From Chloroflexota bacterium (GTDB taxonomy: Bacteria; Chloroflexota; Anaerolineae; J036; Brachytrichaceae): DNA of 18,443 nt. The stretch's first letter is position 1; the number at the start of each line of letters is the position of its first letter. The stretch is taken from positions 1-18,443 of the forward strand of contig JAKALH010000005.1 of assembly GCA_021813225.1 (NCBI GenBank), read 5' to 3'. The position numbers and the translations under genes were made by a program. Below the pieces are notes generated by a model that saw only the letters and a program-made list of their open reading frames with translations, was not told where the DNA came from and did no database searches. Positions 1 through 6,895 of this stretch are shown here, piece after piece.

Positions 1-291
1 ATTGGCAATGCAGGTCACGACGCCGGAATCCGCCGTGAGCGCAATGGAAGGCAACGCGCGCCGTACGGGGCCATACTTGCCGACTAATTCACCGGCCAGG
101 TGCTGTGCCTGCGCCGCGCTGCCGCCGTTTCCAAATACGATCACCTGATGCCTTTCAAGAAGTGCATCACGGATGGCGCGGGCGGAAGCTTCGATAGCGT
201 CGGCAATCTCCGCCAGGCGCGATTGAACGGCGATGCTATCAGCAAGTGCGCCGGCCAGCGCGCCCTGCAATATCTCGTTGCTTTTTGACAT
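1..291 (-). CDS. gmhA: SIS-domain phosphosugar isomerase, GmhA type (3' end beyond the window)
   Basis: The minus-strand reading frame opens at ATG 291-289 (MSKSNEILQG) and stays open for 97 codons to the left edge, so only the N-terminal half is visible. Residues around 50-70 read FGNGGSAAQAQHLAGELVGK, the signature of the D-sedoheptulose-7-phosphate isomerase (GmhA) branch of the SIS fold, with the glycine/serine-rich phosphosugar-binding loop. The long N-terminal helix before it also fits GmhA. In that family the enzyme converts sedoheptulose 7-phosphate to D-glycero-D-manno-heptose 7-phosphate, feeding heptose for surface glycans; whether the substrate is the same here is inferred. The start lies 5 bp from the ROK kinase stop, with only a weak AGG upstream, so translation is probably coupled. 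The alternative is another SIS isomerase; the C-terminal catalytic residues lie outside the window. Confidence 0.85.
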   Translation of the reverse strand, partial: MSKSNEILQGALAGALADSIAVQSRLAEIADAIEASARAIRDALLERHQVIVFGNGGSAAQAQHLAGELVGKYGPVRRALPSIALTADSGVVTCIAN

Positions 292-296
292 ACCTG

Positions 297-1262
297 TTAA
301 TGATTCATTTCCAAGGACGTGAATTCAGGGTTTTCGTGGCGTTGTGCGTCAATTGCGGCAACCAGTGCGGCGACGTCCCCGATTCGTGCACCTAACTCGG
401 CCGGGATAATCCGGCAGGCCGTTGCCGATTGAGGCAGGCACTCGGCGCGTACAATCGCTCGCGCCGGATCCAGGAACAGGTCGCCCAGCGCACCGCCCAG
501 GCTGCCCAGTATGATGACCTCTGGATTTAGCGTATCGACGAGGACGGCCAGCCCGCGCCCCAGCCATTCACCTGATCGAACGATAACCTGGCGGGCATGC
601 TGCTCCCCATTCAACGCCTGCGCCACCAGTTCGCGAGTCGTCAGCGCCGGGGTCCAGTACCCGGAGAACATCTGATGTGCCAGCTTCACCATGCCGGCGC
701 CGCTGCAGAAAGCCTCCCACGAGCCGGCCTTGCCATATTCTACAGGGCCGGAATCGGCCAGACGGATGTGACCGACTTCGCCGGCGGTGTCGGTAGAGCC
801 GCGATAAATCCGCCCATTGAGTATCAGTCCGCCGCCGAGGCCGGTGCCGGCAGTCAGAAAGATCACGTTGCGGCATCCACGCGCAGCGCCGAAGTAAAAC
901 TCTGCAAGCGCCCCGGCGTTGCCATCGTGCTCAACGTAGACCGGACGAGCGTAGCGATGTTTCAGAAGGGATTTGAGTGGCACATTGTCCCACTCAGGCA
1001 GATGCGGCGGTTTCAGGATGATGCCTTCTGCTATTTTCAACGGTCCGCCGATTGACACACTGATTGCGCTGACAGTACGCTTCGATTGGCTGGCGGCCTG
1101 CAACACCTGATCGATTTCAATACAGATGCGGTCAAATGTAGCGGTGAACTGGTCGTGGGCCTGTGTGGGGATTTCACGCCGTTGCAGGATGCTGGCGTCG
1201 AAGGCGCCTTCCACGATGGCGGTTTTCGTTCCGCCGATATCGAGGCCGATGATGGTGTTCAT
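297..1262 (-). CDS. ROK-family sugar kinase lacking the zinc-binding cysteine motif
   Basis: This 321-residue protein has the ROK layout. The phosphate-1 loop DIGGTK is at 8-13, SIGGP at 70-74, the catalytic-base region EHDGNAGALAE at 111-121 (Asp113 is the likely base), the phosphate-2/adenosine loop TAGTGLGGG at 137-145, and EVGH at 162-165. Length matches glucokinase-type ROK enzymes, which phosphorylate glucose, fructose or N-acetyl-hexosamines in the cytoplasm. The sugar cannot be named from sequence. Where most ROK proteins carry the CxCGxxGCxE zinc site, this one reads VEYGKAGSWEAFCSG (174-188), so three of the structural cysteines are absent. No helix-turn-helix precedes the kinase domain, so it is an enzyme rather than a ROK repressor. 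It sits 16 bp after ppk1 and 5 bp before the SIS gene, all in one direction. No clear Shine-Dalgarno precedes its ATG. Confidence 0.88.
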   Translation of the reverse strand: MNTIIGLDIGGTKTAIVEGAFDASILQRREIPTQAHDQFTATFDRICIEIDQVLQAASQSKRTVSAISVSIGGPLKIAEGIILKPPHLPEWDNVPLKSLLKHRYARPVYVEHDGNAGALAEFYFGAARGCRNVIFLTAGTGLGGGLILNGRIYRGSTDTAGEVGHIRLADSGPVEYGKAGSWEAFCSGAGMVKLAHQMFSGYWTPALTTRELVAQALNGEQHARQVIVRSGEWLGRGLAVLVDTLNPEVIILGSLGGALGDLFLDPARAIVRAECLPQSATACRIIPAELGARIGDVAALVAAIDAQRHENPEFTSLEMNH

Positions 1263-1278
1263 GATCGAAATGGCATGG

Positions 1279-3345
1279 TCAACCGGCGTATTCGGCTTTC
1301 AACATCTCCGCCTGGCTATTCAATGGCGGCTGTCCATTTTCGCGTGCGACGTAGCGATAACTGCCGTCAGTCTGCAGCTCTCTCGCCTTCACATTGTCCC
1401 GCAGTTGCAGCATGAGCACTTCATCATACAGGCGTTGTCGCAATCGCGGATCGAGGATCGGGAATGTCGTCTCTACCCGGCGATCCAGGTTCCGCGGCAT
1501 CAGATCGGCGCTGCCAGCGAACATCTCCTCATCGCCGTTATTGTGGAAATAGCAGATGCGCGCATGTTCCAGGAAGCGTCCGACAATACTGACCACACGA
1601 ATATTTTCGCTGATCCCCGGCATCCCGGGGCGCAGACAGCAGATGCCACGTGCGATCAGATCAACTTTGACACCGGCCTGAGAAGCCGTATAGAGCGCGT
1701 TGATCATGGCCGTATCGACGATGGCATTGACCTTGAAGATGATGCGCCCATTGCCATACTGTTTATGCGTCTCCACTTCGCGTTCGATGAGGCTGATCAA
1801 CTTCGCACGCAGGTTTACCGGAGCGACATAGAGTTCGCGAAACTCGCGCTGGCGCGAATAACCGGTCAGCAGATTGAACAGGTCGGAAGCGTCTTCACCG
1901 ATGTCCTCACGGCAGGTGAACATGCCCAGGTCGGTGTAGATGCGTGCCGTTGTGGCGTTATAGTTTCCAGTACTCATATGCACGTAACGGCAGATGCCGT
2001 CACTCTCGCGCCGCACAACCAACGCTACCTTGCAATGCACTTTCAGGCCCGGCAACCCGTATACGACGTGCACGCCCTCTTCTTCAAGCGCGCGCGCCCA
2101 CTGGATGTTGTTCTCCTCATCAAAGCGGGCTTTCAATTCGACCAGCACCGCAACCTGCTTCCCATTCTGAATTGCCTCGATCAACGCCTGAACTACCGGC
2201 GAGTTCGATCCAACACGGTACAGCGTCACCTTGATGGCAAGCACCTGCGGATCGTTGGCAGCAGCTCGAATAAAGTCGACGACCGGTATGAAGGAGTCGT
2301 AGGGATGATAGAGCAGAATATCGCGACTTTTTATCAGGGTGAAGATATCTCCGCCAGGACTCATGTCGAAAGGCTGGCGCGGCGTGAATGGCGGATCTTT
2401 GAGCGCCGGTAACTGTAATTTTGTCAACTCCATCAAGTCGCTCAGACTCAACGCGCCGTCGACGCGATACACATCGCGCATATCAATCTGCAGGTTGTCC
2501 ACCAGAATGTCACGAACACGATCCGGCATATCGTGGACGACCTCAAGCCGAACCACCGAGCCAAAGCGGCGATCCTGCATGACGCGTTCGATGGTCGACA
2601 GCAGGTCGTCGGCTTCATCTTCCTGTATCTCCAGGTCGGAATCGCGCGTCACCCGAAATCCATAAGTGCGCTGCACCGCCATGCCGGGGAACAGCGGCGC
2701 GATGTTCGCAGCAATCACCTGATCGAGCCACACGAAGCCGTGCCGGCAGGTATCTCCTTCAGTGCAGTCATTCAACGGCACCAGCCGCGGCAGCGATGGC
2801 GGTACTTTGACCCTGGCGAAACGCTCGCGATCTTTCTCGTCGCGGACGACGACCGCCAGGTTCAGGCTCAGGTTGCTGATATGCGGAAACGGATGTCCGG
2901 GGTCGAATGCCAGCGGCGTGAGGACCGGGAATACCTCGCGGTCGAAATACTCGACCGCGCGCGCCAGTTGATCGGGGTCGAGTTCATCATAGTTGAGCAC
3001 GCATACGCCGTGCTCGCACAACAGAGGTTTCACTTCCTCATTCCACACGCGCGAATGCTCGTGCAACATGGGGGTTAACTTGGCAACGATATGGTCGAGA
3101 GTCGTTCCGGGTATATTGCCGTCGGGCGTGACTTCGACGACACCGGCTGCAATCTGTTTCTTCAGACCCGACACGCGAATCATGAAGAACTCGTCCAGGT
3201 TGGTGGCGAATATCGCCAGGAACTTGGCGCGCTCCAGCGGCGGGTGACTGGGGTCGCGAGCTTCCTGAAGAACGCGCAGGTTGAATTCTATCCAGCTCAA
3301 TTCACGATTGATGTAGCAGGATGGCGTGAACCGGTCGGGCTTCAT
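1279..3345 (-). CDS. ppk1: Polyphosphate kinase 1
   Basis: A full-length PPK1 of 688 residues, matching the usual size. It makes long-chain polyphosphate from ATP reversibly, through a phosphohistidine, at the membrane or in the cytoplasm. The N domain opens with INRELSWIEFNLRVLQEA and contains ATNLDEFFMIRV. The two C-terminal phospholipase-D-like domains carry KVHCK, with His437 as the likely autophosphorylated residue, and YVHMSTGNYN, with His456 as the second catalytic histidine. Both correspond to E. coli His435 and His454 with a constant +2 offset. The ATP-binding loop KARFDEENNI lies shortly before. ATG 3345 is the only sensible start, since INRELSW normally lies near the N-terminus; the upstream AAGG is weak. 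It is the first gene of an apparent three-gene operon with the ROK kinase and the SIS isomerase. No pho-box-like operator was recognised upstream. Confidence 0.97.
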   Translation of the reverse strand: MKPDRFTPSCYINRELSWIEFNLRVLQEARDPSHPPLERAKFLAIFATNLDEFFMIRVSGLKKQIAAGVVEVTPDGNIPGTTLDHIVAKLTPMLHEHSRVWNEEVKPLLCEHGVCVLNYDELDPDQLARAVEYFDREVFPVLTPLAFDPGHPFPHISNLSLNLAVVVRDEKDRERFARVKVPPSLPRLVPLNDCTEGDTCRHGFVWLDQVIAANIAPLFPGMAVQRTYGFRVTRDSDLEIQEDEADDLLSTIERVMQDRRFGSVVRLEVVHDMPDRVRDILVDNLQIDMRDVYRVDGALSLSDLMELTKLQLPALKDPPFTPRQPFDMSPGGDIFTLIKSRDILLYHPYDSFIPVVDFIRAAANDPQVLAIKVTLYRVGSNSPVVQALIEAIQNGKQVAVLVELKARFDEENNIQWARALEEEGVHVVYGLPGLKVHCKVALVVRRESDGICRYVHMSTGNYNATTARIYTDLGMFTCREDIGEDASDLFNLLTGYSRQREFRELYVAPVNLRAKLISLIEREVETHKQYGNGRIIFKVNAIVDTAMINALYTASQAGVKVDLIARGICCLRPGMPGISENIRVVSIVGRFLEHARICYFHNNGDEEMFAGSADLMPRNLDRRVETTFPILDPRLRQRLYDEVLMLQLRDNVKARELQTDGSYRYVARENGQPPLNSQAEMLKAEYAG

Positions 3346-3369
3346 AGCCTTATTCTAGCCGGTTGCACA

Positions 3370-3397
3370 ATTTTCCAGACGTTCGGCTGGATGTAAA
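3370..3397 (-). promoter_or_regulatory. Candidate sigma-70 promoter for ppk1 operon
   Basis: Read on the minus strand, TTTACA (3397-3392) is a 5/6 match to the -35 box. A 16-bp spacer separates it from GAAAAT (3375-3370), a 4/6 match to the -10 box. It would start transcripts near 3363, about 18 nt before the ppk1 ATG. This is pattern matching only. An alternative TAGAAT box at 3357-3352 lacks a -35 and would give a leaderless message. Confidence 0.35.
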
Positions 3398-3431
3398 AAC
3401 TCGGCGAGTCATACCGCTAATCGCCCTGAAT

Positions 3432-3440
3432 TGATACAAT
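3432..3440 (+). promoter_or_regulatory. Candidate extended -10 promoter for prmA
   Basis: TGATACAAT is an extended -10 element (TGn followed by TACAAT, 5/6). No convincing -35 lies 16-18 bp upstream, as is common for extended -10 promoters. Transcription would begin near 3447, which leaves a very short leader holding AGGAT before the ATG at 3464. Confidence 0.35.
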
Positions 3441-3463
3441 CAACTCAGGATAACGCGAGCACC

Positions 3464-4396
3464 ATGAGCAACAACAATGACGGTGATCCCGCAAGTGACA
3501 ATCCCGAATGGCTGGAGTTAGCCATTGAGACAAACAGCGAGCTGGCTGAGGCCATCAGCGAGGCGATCTACCCGTACGTCGAAGGCGGGGTCGCCGCCGA
3601 GCAGATGAACACGAACGGCATGGCGGTCGATCGCTGGGAAGACGAGGTGGCAACCGGGCCGGTCATTGTGCGCGGCTACCTGCGCATGGACGGCAGCCAG
3701 GAAGAACGACGCCAGAAGGTGGAATACGCGCTGCGCTGCCTGAACCTGGTGATGCCCGTGCCCATGCCCACTTACCGCTCGATCGCCCAGACGGACTGGT
3801 CCGAGGCGTGGAAAGTCGCATTCAAACCGCTGCGGATAGGCCGCCGGGTGCTGGTGCACCCGTCGTGGATCGATATCTCACCGCAGCCTGACGATATCGT
3901 CATTGCGCTCGACCCCGGCCTTGCTTTTGGCACCGGTCTGCACCCTACGACACAGCTGTGCGGCGGCGCGCTGGAGAATCTGGTGAAACCCGCTATGCGC
4001 GCGCTCGACATCGGCAGCGGTTCGGCTCTATTATCCATTCTGGCTGCCAAACTCGGCGCAGCGGAGGTTCTGGGCGTCGATATCGATGATGAAGCAGTGC
4101 GCGCAGGCCGCGAAAATGTCAGCAAGAACGGCGTGGCTCAGATCGTGAGAATCGAAGGTGGCTCATATGAACGCGCTACGGGCCTGTATGACATCGTGAT
4201 CGCCAACATCCTGGCCGGGGTGATTGTTAAAATGCTGGATGGCGGCCTGAGCCGGCTTGGCAAGTGGTTTGTATTCTCGGGAATACTGGAGACCCAAGTA
4301 TCTCAGGTCAGTGCGGCCATCGCGCAAGCCGATCTGGAGATCGTCGAACACAATCAGATTACGGATTGGGTATGCCTGATCTGCCGGGCGCATTGA
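3464..4396 (+). CDS. prmA: Ribosomal protein L11 methyltransferase
   Basis: PrmA trimethylates ribosomal protein L11 using S-adenosylmethionine. The 310-residue product has an N-terminal L11-recognition domain (about 14-100), then the PrmA-typical DPGLAFGTGLHPTT (150-163). The class I methyltransferase core follows: LDIGSGSALLS (181-191, motif I), LGVDID (203-208, motif II acid) and IANILAG (246-252, the substrate-site NxL motif). The third glycine of motif I is alanine (GSGSA rather than GxGxG). The frame also opens at TTG 3431, but ATG 3464 is preferred: AGGAT lies upstream of it, the TTG has no ribosome binding site, and the extra 11 residues are not family-like. It stands alone, divergent from ppk1 and convergent with infA. 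A stem-loop overlaps its stop codon. Confidence 0.93.
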   Translation: MSNNNDGDPASDNPEWLELAIETNSELAEAISEAIYPYVEGGVAAEQMNTNGMAVDRWEDEVATGPVIVRGYLRMDGSQEERRQKVEYALRCLNLVMPVPMPTYRSIAQTDWSEAWKVAFKPLRIGRRVLVHPSWIDISPQPDDIVIALDPGLAFGTGLHPTTQLCGGALENLVKPAMRALDIGSGSALLSILAAKLGAAEVLGVDIDDEAVRAGRENVSKNGVAQIVRIEGGSYERATGLYDIVIANILAGVIVKMLDGGLSRLGKWFVFSGILETQVSQVSAAIAQADLEIVEHNQITDWVCLICRAH

Positions 4397-4408
4397 CATT
4401 TCGCCCGG
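4384..4408. terminator. Stem-loop at the prmA stop codon, possible bidirectional terminator
   Basis: CCGGGCG (4384-4390) pairs perfectly with CGCCCGG (4402-4408) around an 11-nt loop that contains the prmA stop codon. It lies between the convergent prmA and infA genes, the expected place for a terminator. Neither strand has a T-tract after the stem, so classic intrinsic termination is doubtful; it may instead protect the 3' end. Confidence 0.4.
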
Positions 4409-4437
4409 GACAGGTAGACGGTCAGTCAGCAGATAGA

Positions 4438-4713
4438 TCAGGCTATCGGCTGGCTGCCACCGCGGTTGGAGTGCATGCGATAGGTGATGCGCCCACGGGT
4501 GAGATCGTAGGGAGAAAGCTCTACTTTCACTCTGTCGCCAAGCAGAATGCGGATGTAATACTTTCGCAACTTACCCGCGAGGGTAGTCAATACTTCATGA
4601 CCGCCTTCGATGCGCACCTTGAACATCGTGCCGGGCAAAGCCTCAATGACTTCACCCTCCACCTCAATCATGCCTTCTTTCTGTTTGTACTCGTCTTTCT
4701 GATTTCGTGCCAT
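4438..4713 (-). CDS. infA: Translation initiation factor IF-1
   Basis: IF-1 is a single OB-fold protein that occupies the ribosomal A site with IF-2 and IF-3 during initiation. The core runs from IEVEGEVIEALPGTMFKV (about 16-33) to RILLGDRVKVELSPYDLTRG (55-74) and RITYR (75-79), which is nearly diagnostic. The 91-residue product is longer than the usual 72: a charged lysine-rich stretch of about 14 residues precedes the core and a 12-residue tail (MHSNRGGSQPIA) follows it. ATG 4713 is chosen because AAGGA (4722-4718) sits 4 nt before it. The internal Met15 has AAGG only 1 nt away, too close for good initiation. It is not beside rpmJ/rpsM/rpsK as infA often is, but has its own strong promoter. 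Confidence 0.97.
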   Translation of the reverse strand: MARNQKDEYKQKEGMIEVEGEVIEALPGTMFKVRIEGGHEVLTTLAGKLRKYYIRILLGDRVKVELSPYDLTRGRITYRMHSNRGGSQPIA

Positions 4714-4764
4714 TGGGTCCTTATATTATGGATATGAGTTCAGATAACTGATTTACGTTACGTT

Positions 4765-4793
4765 ATTATAGGCGACAGTAAAATGATGGTCAA
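4765..4793 (-). promoter_or_regulatory. Near-consensus sigma-70 promoter of infA
   Basis: On the minus strand TTGACC (4793-4788; 5/6) and TATAAT (4770-4765; 6/6) are separated by exactly 17 bp. Transcription should start near 4758, giving a leader of about 45 nt with AAGGA before the infA ATG. This is the best promoter seen in the window and suits a highly expressed translation factor. Confidence 0.8.
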
Positions 4794-4848
4794 TGGATTG
4801 TAATAGTTGTTCCTTAGTCGGTGTTAAAAACCTCTCCAGCAGGAAAAT

Positions 4849-5907
4849 ATGTCAAATCCTAACGATCCGCATCAGGACATAACCAGCCATCCAATGCCTT
4901 CAACCAGTCGCTCCTATTCGCGTGTAGCCATGTACCTTCAGGATGCGCATCCACTGCGCGACGGTATGGCATATGTGCAATATGCAGAGCAGAAAGGTTT
5001 TGAGGCCGTGTGGCAGGCTGAGTCTCGCATGGTGCGTGATGCCATCGTGCCCATGGCGGCATTTGCCGCCGTTACAAATCAAATCCATGTTGGCAGTGGC
5101 GTCATCAACAACTGGACACGCAACGCCGCGTTGATTGCAGCAACCTTTCTGACACTGGATGATCTGGCGCCTGACCGTATCTATTGCGGCATCGGGGCGT
5201 GGTGGGACCCGCTGGCGAAAAACGTCGGCATCAACCGTACAAAGCCGTTGAAGGCGATGCGGGAATGTGTCAGCGTGGTGCGCGACCTGCTCGCCATGAA
5301 GCGCGTTACGTTCCATGGCGAGTTTGTTCACATGGACGGCGTCGAACTGGATATCGTGCATGGCAGGCGTGAGCCGCGCCATGTGCCGATCTATATCGGG
5401 GCGACCGGCGACCAGATGGTTGAGCTGACCGGCGAGATTGCTGACGGAATCGTGCTGAACTATCTGGTTGCGCCGCAATACAACGAGAAGGCTCTGTCTC
5501 TGCTGCAGAACGGCGCCAGGCGCGCGGGGAAGACCATCGACCAGGTCGATCGGCCTCAGTTGATTGTCTGCAGCGTCGACCATGACCGCAGGAAGGCGCT
5601 CGACGGCGCGCGCCAACTCGTCACGCAGTATCTGGGCCAGCAGCCGCATATCATGAAAGCCAGCGGCGTCAGCGCCGACCTGCTCGAAGCTATCGGCAAG
5701 GTGCTGACCTGGCCTGCGACTGAGGAGCAGATACAGCGCGCCATGGAACTGGTTCCCGATGACGTTGTGCAGTTGATTACGGCCAGCGGCACGCCGGACG
5801 AGGCTCGCCGTAAGGTTGACGAGTATCGAGCGAATGGGTGCACCTGCCCGATCCTGTACCCCCTTGGCGATGTCAGACTGATGATTGACACCTTCGCTAA
5901 TGGTTAA
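4849..5907 (+). CDS. LLM-class flavin- or F420-dependent oxidoreductase (Mer-like)
   Basis: A 352-residue TIM-barrel protein of the luciferase-like monooxygenase superfamily. Its layout resembles 5,10-methylenetetrahydromethanopterin reductase (Mer) and related F420-dependent enzymes. Visible features are the N-terminal strand VAMYLQD (26-32), the barrel segment IHVGSGVINNWTRNAALIAA (79-98), LAPDRIYCGIGAWWDP (106-121), KAMREC plus FHGEFVHMDG (about 135-164), VPIYIGATG (179-187) and EIADGIVLN (196-204). The reaction and substrate cannot be named, and FMN versus F420 is undecided. ATG 4849 is chosen because AGGAAA (4841-4846) precedes it; residues 1-22 are a polar extra tail, so Met16 is a weaker alternative. 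The stop overlaps the DegV start by 8 bp, indicating co-translation. No convincing plus-strand promoter was found in 4794-4848. Confidence 0.85.
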   Translation: MSNPNDPHQDITSHPMPSTSRSYSRVAMYLQDAHPLRDGMAYVQYAEQKGFEAVWQAESRMVRDAIVPMAAFAAVTNQIHVGSGVINNWTRNAALIAATFLTLDDLAPDRIYCGIGAWWDPLAKNVGINRTKPLKAMRECVSVVRDLLAMKRVTFHGEFVHMDGVELDIVHGRREPRHVPIYIGATGDQMVELTGEIADGIVLNYLVAPQYNEKALSLLQNGARRAGKTIDQVDRPQLIVCSVDHDRRKALDGARQLVTQYLGQQPHIMKASGVSADLLEAIGKVLTWPATEEQIQRAMELVPDDVVQLITASGTPDEARRKVDEYRANGCTCPILYPLGDVRLMIDTFANG

Positions 5908-6748
5908 GATTGTTACCGATTCGACTTCGGATGTGCCCGCTGAACTGGCAGCCCGCTACGATATCAGCGTCGTGCCCGTCATCATCGAAGTGGACGGCGC
6001 CACACAACTGGACGGCATTACGCTGACCCGCCAGCAGTTCTACACGAACCTGGAGTCGTACCGCGAGCTGCCGAAGACCGCAGCACCTTCACCCGATGTT
6101 TTCGCTGGCGTGTACCGTAAAGCTCAGGCTGCCGGCGCGGACCAGATTGTGTCCATCCACCTGAATCGGAGATTCAGCGGCCTGTGCGGGGCCGCCGAAA
6201 TGGCGGCACAGGAGGTGCTGGCAGACGGCCTGTCTGTACATGTGATCGATTCTGAGACCGTCACAATGGGTCTGGGCTGGCTGGTTATCACGGCGGCACA
6301 GATGGCGCAGCAGGGCGCTGGCGTTAAGGAGATTGCAGACCGGATACTTTCGCTGCGTTCCCATATGCGTATCTACGCCTTGATCGATACGTTGAGATAC
6401 CTGCGCAAAGGGGGGCGAGCCAGTGCGCTGGTGGCTGGCATCGGCGATATGCTGCAGATCAAAGTGCTGATCAATGTTCGCGACGGGAATGTGGAGCAAA
6501 TTGATCGCATACGCACCCGGAGACGCGGGATCGACCGGCTGCTGGAGGTTGCGCAATCCCACCGCGGTGTGCAACACCTGTCCATTTTATACACTACCCT
6601 GAAGGAAGAAAACGATATCGCGCAATTTCAGAGCAGCCTCAGCCACGTAATGCCGGTTGAGCGCCAGTACAGCATGCAGATCACCCCGGTGATCGGAACA
6701 CATGTGGGGCCGCTGGCCATCGGCGTGGCTATGGCCGTCGACGTATAA
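5900..6748 (+). CDS. DegV family fatty-acid-binding protein
   Basis: DegV/FakB-type proteins bind one fatty acid in a deep cleft; in Firmicutes they present it to the kinase FakA for phosphorylation and entry into phospholipid synthesis. The 282-residue product matches the family length. It opens with VKIVTDSTSDVP (2-13). The head-group-binding TAAPSP follows at 60-65, then SIHLNRRFSG (85-94), VIDSETVTMGLG (115-126), LIDTLRYLRKGGR (161-173) and the terminal IGTHVGPLAIGVA (265-277), which holds the conserved histidine. The frame is open from TTG 5885, but ATG 5900 is preferred since MVKIVTDS is the family's normal N-terminus; neither has a strong ribosome binding site. Its start lies inside the oxidoreductase gene, so it probably relies on translational coupling. 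No FakA-like kinase is in the window. Confidence 0.93.
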   Translation: MVKIVTDSTSDVPAELAARYDISVVPVIIEVDGATQLDGITLTRQQFYTNLESYRELPKTAAPSPDVFAGVYRKAQAAGADQIVSIHLNRRFSGLCGAAEMAAQEVLADGLSVHVIDSETVTMGLGWLVITAAQMAQQGAGVKEIADRILSLRSHMRIYALIDTLRYLRKGGRASALVAGIGDMLQIKVLINVRDGNVEQIDRIRTRRRGIDRLLEVAQSHRGVQHLSILYTTLKEENDIAQFQSSLSHVMPVERQYSMQITPVIGTHVGPLAIGVAMAVDV

Positions 6749-6895
6749 TTTGCAGGCAACAGGAAGCACACGGGTCCGCATCGCCACGCACGGCACACAC
6801 TGAGTCCGATACGCGGACGTAACCAGGGTCATCCGTTGTCGGCGGGTGGTATTCTGGAGAGCAGTCCGGGAACCGATGAGTGGTTTTAAGAATTT
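6749..6895 (+). other. 147-bp gap before recG; no clear promoter
   Basis: A perfect TATAAT hexamer overlaps the degV stop codon (6744-6749), but no -35 box stands 16-18 bp upstream and no TG extension precedes it, so it is only a weak recG promoter candidate. GTCCGC (6774-6779) could pair with GCGGAC (6813-6818) across 33 nt. No terminator and no gene were seen here. Confidence 0.3.

Noticed and set aside
1126..2412. 428-codon plus-strand open frame antisense to ppk1 and the ROK gene
   Set aside because: It lies wholly opposite two well-conserved genes, has no recognisable motif and no ribosome binding site, and looks like a by-product of their codon use.
2533..3078. 181-codon plus-strand open frame inside ppk1
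   Set aside because: Antisense shadow of the conserved N-terminal half of ppk1, with no family-like sequence.
4438..4671. Shorter IF-1 starting at Met15
   Set aside because: Its AAGG is only 1 nt from the ATG, whereas the ATG at 4713 has AAGGA at a proper distance and follows a strong promoter.
4900..5649. 249-codon minus-strand open frame opposite the LLM oxidoreductase
   Set aside because: The plus-strand product matches a known fold along its length; the antisense product shows only irregular low-complexity His/Arg/Gln-rich sequence.
6774..6818. GTCCGC/GCGGAC inverted repeat before recG as a terminator or riboswitch
   Set aside because: Only 6 bp with a 33-nt loop and no U-run; expected by chance in GC-rich DNA.
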